Positions 5,098 to 5,598 of a stretch of 5,598 nt of DNA are shown in pieces. The stretch comes from Geobacteraceae bacterium. Its GTDB lineage: Bacteria > Desulfobacterota > Desulfuromonadia > Desulfuromonadales > Desulfuromonadaceae. The translations under genes were made by a program, and so were the position numbers. The DNA lies in contig JAIVHC010000196.1 of assembly GCA_020201305.1 (NCBI GenBank), forward strand, positions 1 through 5,598. Reading direction: 5' to 3'. The notes beneath the pieces are model-generated. The model saw only the letters and a list, made by a program, of their open reading frames with translations. It was not told where the DNA came from and ran no database searches. Position 1 is the first letter of the stretch, and each line of letters opens with the position of its first letter.

Positions 5098-5598
5098 TGG
5101 ACCTGATTATCGACATCGTACTCCTGACCTTTCTGGGGATAACCGCCCTCGCAATCAACCGCATCGACAAGCTGTTCTGCGTCATCATGCTCTCGGGTCT
5201 CTACAGCCTGTTGTGCGCCTCCCTTTTTGTCACCATGGATGCGATGGATGTGGCGTTTACCGAAGCGGCTGTAGGTACCGGAATCGCCACCGTGCTGCTG
5301 TTAAGCACCATCGGTGCCACAGACACGCAGCAGCGCAGTGCCCCTCACCGTCCCTTGCTCGCCTTGCTGGTGGTGTGTACCACGGGCGCAATCCTGATCT
5401 ATGGCACCATGGATATGCCCGCGTTCGGCGACCCTGAGGCCCCGGTGCACCAGCATGTGGCGCCGCGCTATCTGGAGCAGTCGCAGCAGGAGGTGGGGCC
5501 GCCGAACATTGTGACTTCGATCCTGGGCAGTTATCGTGCCATCGACACCTTAGGAGAGGTTGTGGTTATCTTCACCGCGGGATTGAGCGTAGTAGGGT
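5097..5598 (+). CDS. Stand-alone MrpA C-terminal-like subunit (MbhD/DUF4040 plus MbhE-like), 3' end cut by window edge
   Basis: I translated this by hand: 167 codons are open from the ATG at 5097 to the right edge. Residues 1-70 hold three hydrophobic segments and the MbhD/DUF4040 signature DVAFTEAAVGTGIATVLLL (51-69, with Glu56). A fourth segment is at about 87-103. A Pro- and His-containing loop (104-136, including APVHQHVAPRYLE) leads to an MbhE-like stretch with SYRAIDTLGEVVVIF (145-159). In Bacillus-type systems these two domains form the C-terminal end of the large MrpA subunit. Here they begin their own gene right after mrpG. By family knowledge this region lies at the proton/sodium path between the MrpA-like and small subunits. 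Such proteins are often labelled antiporter subunit B. An MrpB (MnhB) domain could follow past the edge as a fusion or a separate gene. Confidence 0.85.
   Translation, partial: MDLIIDIVLLTFLGITALAINRIDKLFCVIMLSGLYSLLCASLFVTMDAMDVAFTEAAVGTGIATVLLLSTIGATDTQQRSAPHRPLLALLVVCTTGAILIYGTMDMPAFGDPEAPVHQHVAPRYLEQSQQEVGPPNIVTSILGSYRAIDTLGEVVVIFTAGLSVVG

Noticed and set aside
5030..5437. Plus-strand frame of 135 codons overlapping mrpG and the A' gene
   Set aside because: Its Arg/His-rich product is an out-of-frame shadow. The MbhD-like frame from 5097 has membrane helices and motifs.
1..5598. CRISPR arrays, tRNA or rRNA genes, insertion sequences, phage or defence genes
   Set aside because: No direct-repeat arrays, cloverleaf-like sequences, transposase motifs or terminal repeats were seen. 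The genes cover almost the whole window.

Overview
The window (GC-rich, roughly 57-58% by eye) holds two divergent, tightly packed gene clusters separated by a 239-bp regulatory gap. It looks like a proteobacterium or related Gram-negative, possibly of the Desulfobacterota or a gammaproteobacterial lineage that makes menaquinone by the futalosine route. That placement is inferred from gene content only and is weak.

Left cluster, minus strand, read from 3755 down to position 1: a UbiA-type polyprenyltransferase (mqnP-like), a UbiX-type flavin prenyltransferase (mqnM-like), aminofutalosine synthase (mqnE) and cyclic dehypoxanthinyl futalosine synthase (mqnC). mqnC runs off the left edge, probably lacking only its last few residues. 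Two junctions are 4-nt ATGA overlaps and the third is a 1-nt gap, so this reads as one translationally coupled operon. MqnE and MqnC are paralogous radical SAM enzymes acting early in the futalosine pathway. MqnP prenylates the later naphthoate intermediate. The UbiX-type protein would supply prenylated FMN to a UbiD-type decarboxylase (MqnL) that is not in the window. mqnA, mqnB (or an equivalent) and mqnD are also absent here.

Intergenic region 3756-3994: a candidate sigma70 promoter faces each way. Between them lies a perfect 12-bp inverted repeat with a 5-nt loop. A 7-bp inverted repeat pairs with the Shine-Dalgarno of the first plus-strand gene.

Right cluster, plus strand, 3995 to the right edge: mrpE, mrpF, mrpG and the start of a gene for a stand-alone version of the MrpA C-terminal region (MbhD/DUF4040 plus MbhE-like). 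This E-F-G-A' order is that of the antiporter module of Mbh-type membrane complexes and of split-MrpA antiporters, not the Bacillus A-B-C-D-E-F-G order. The predicted product is part of a multisubunit cation/proton antiporter in the inner membrane. Genes for MrpB, MrpC and MrpD-like subunits are expected just past 5598.

Together the window pairs quinone synthesis with sodium/proton exchange. All genes belong to known families. The least explained parts are the intergenic inverted repeats and the exact nature of the antiporter complex.
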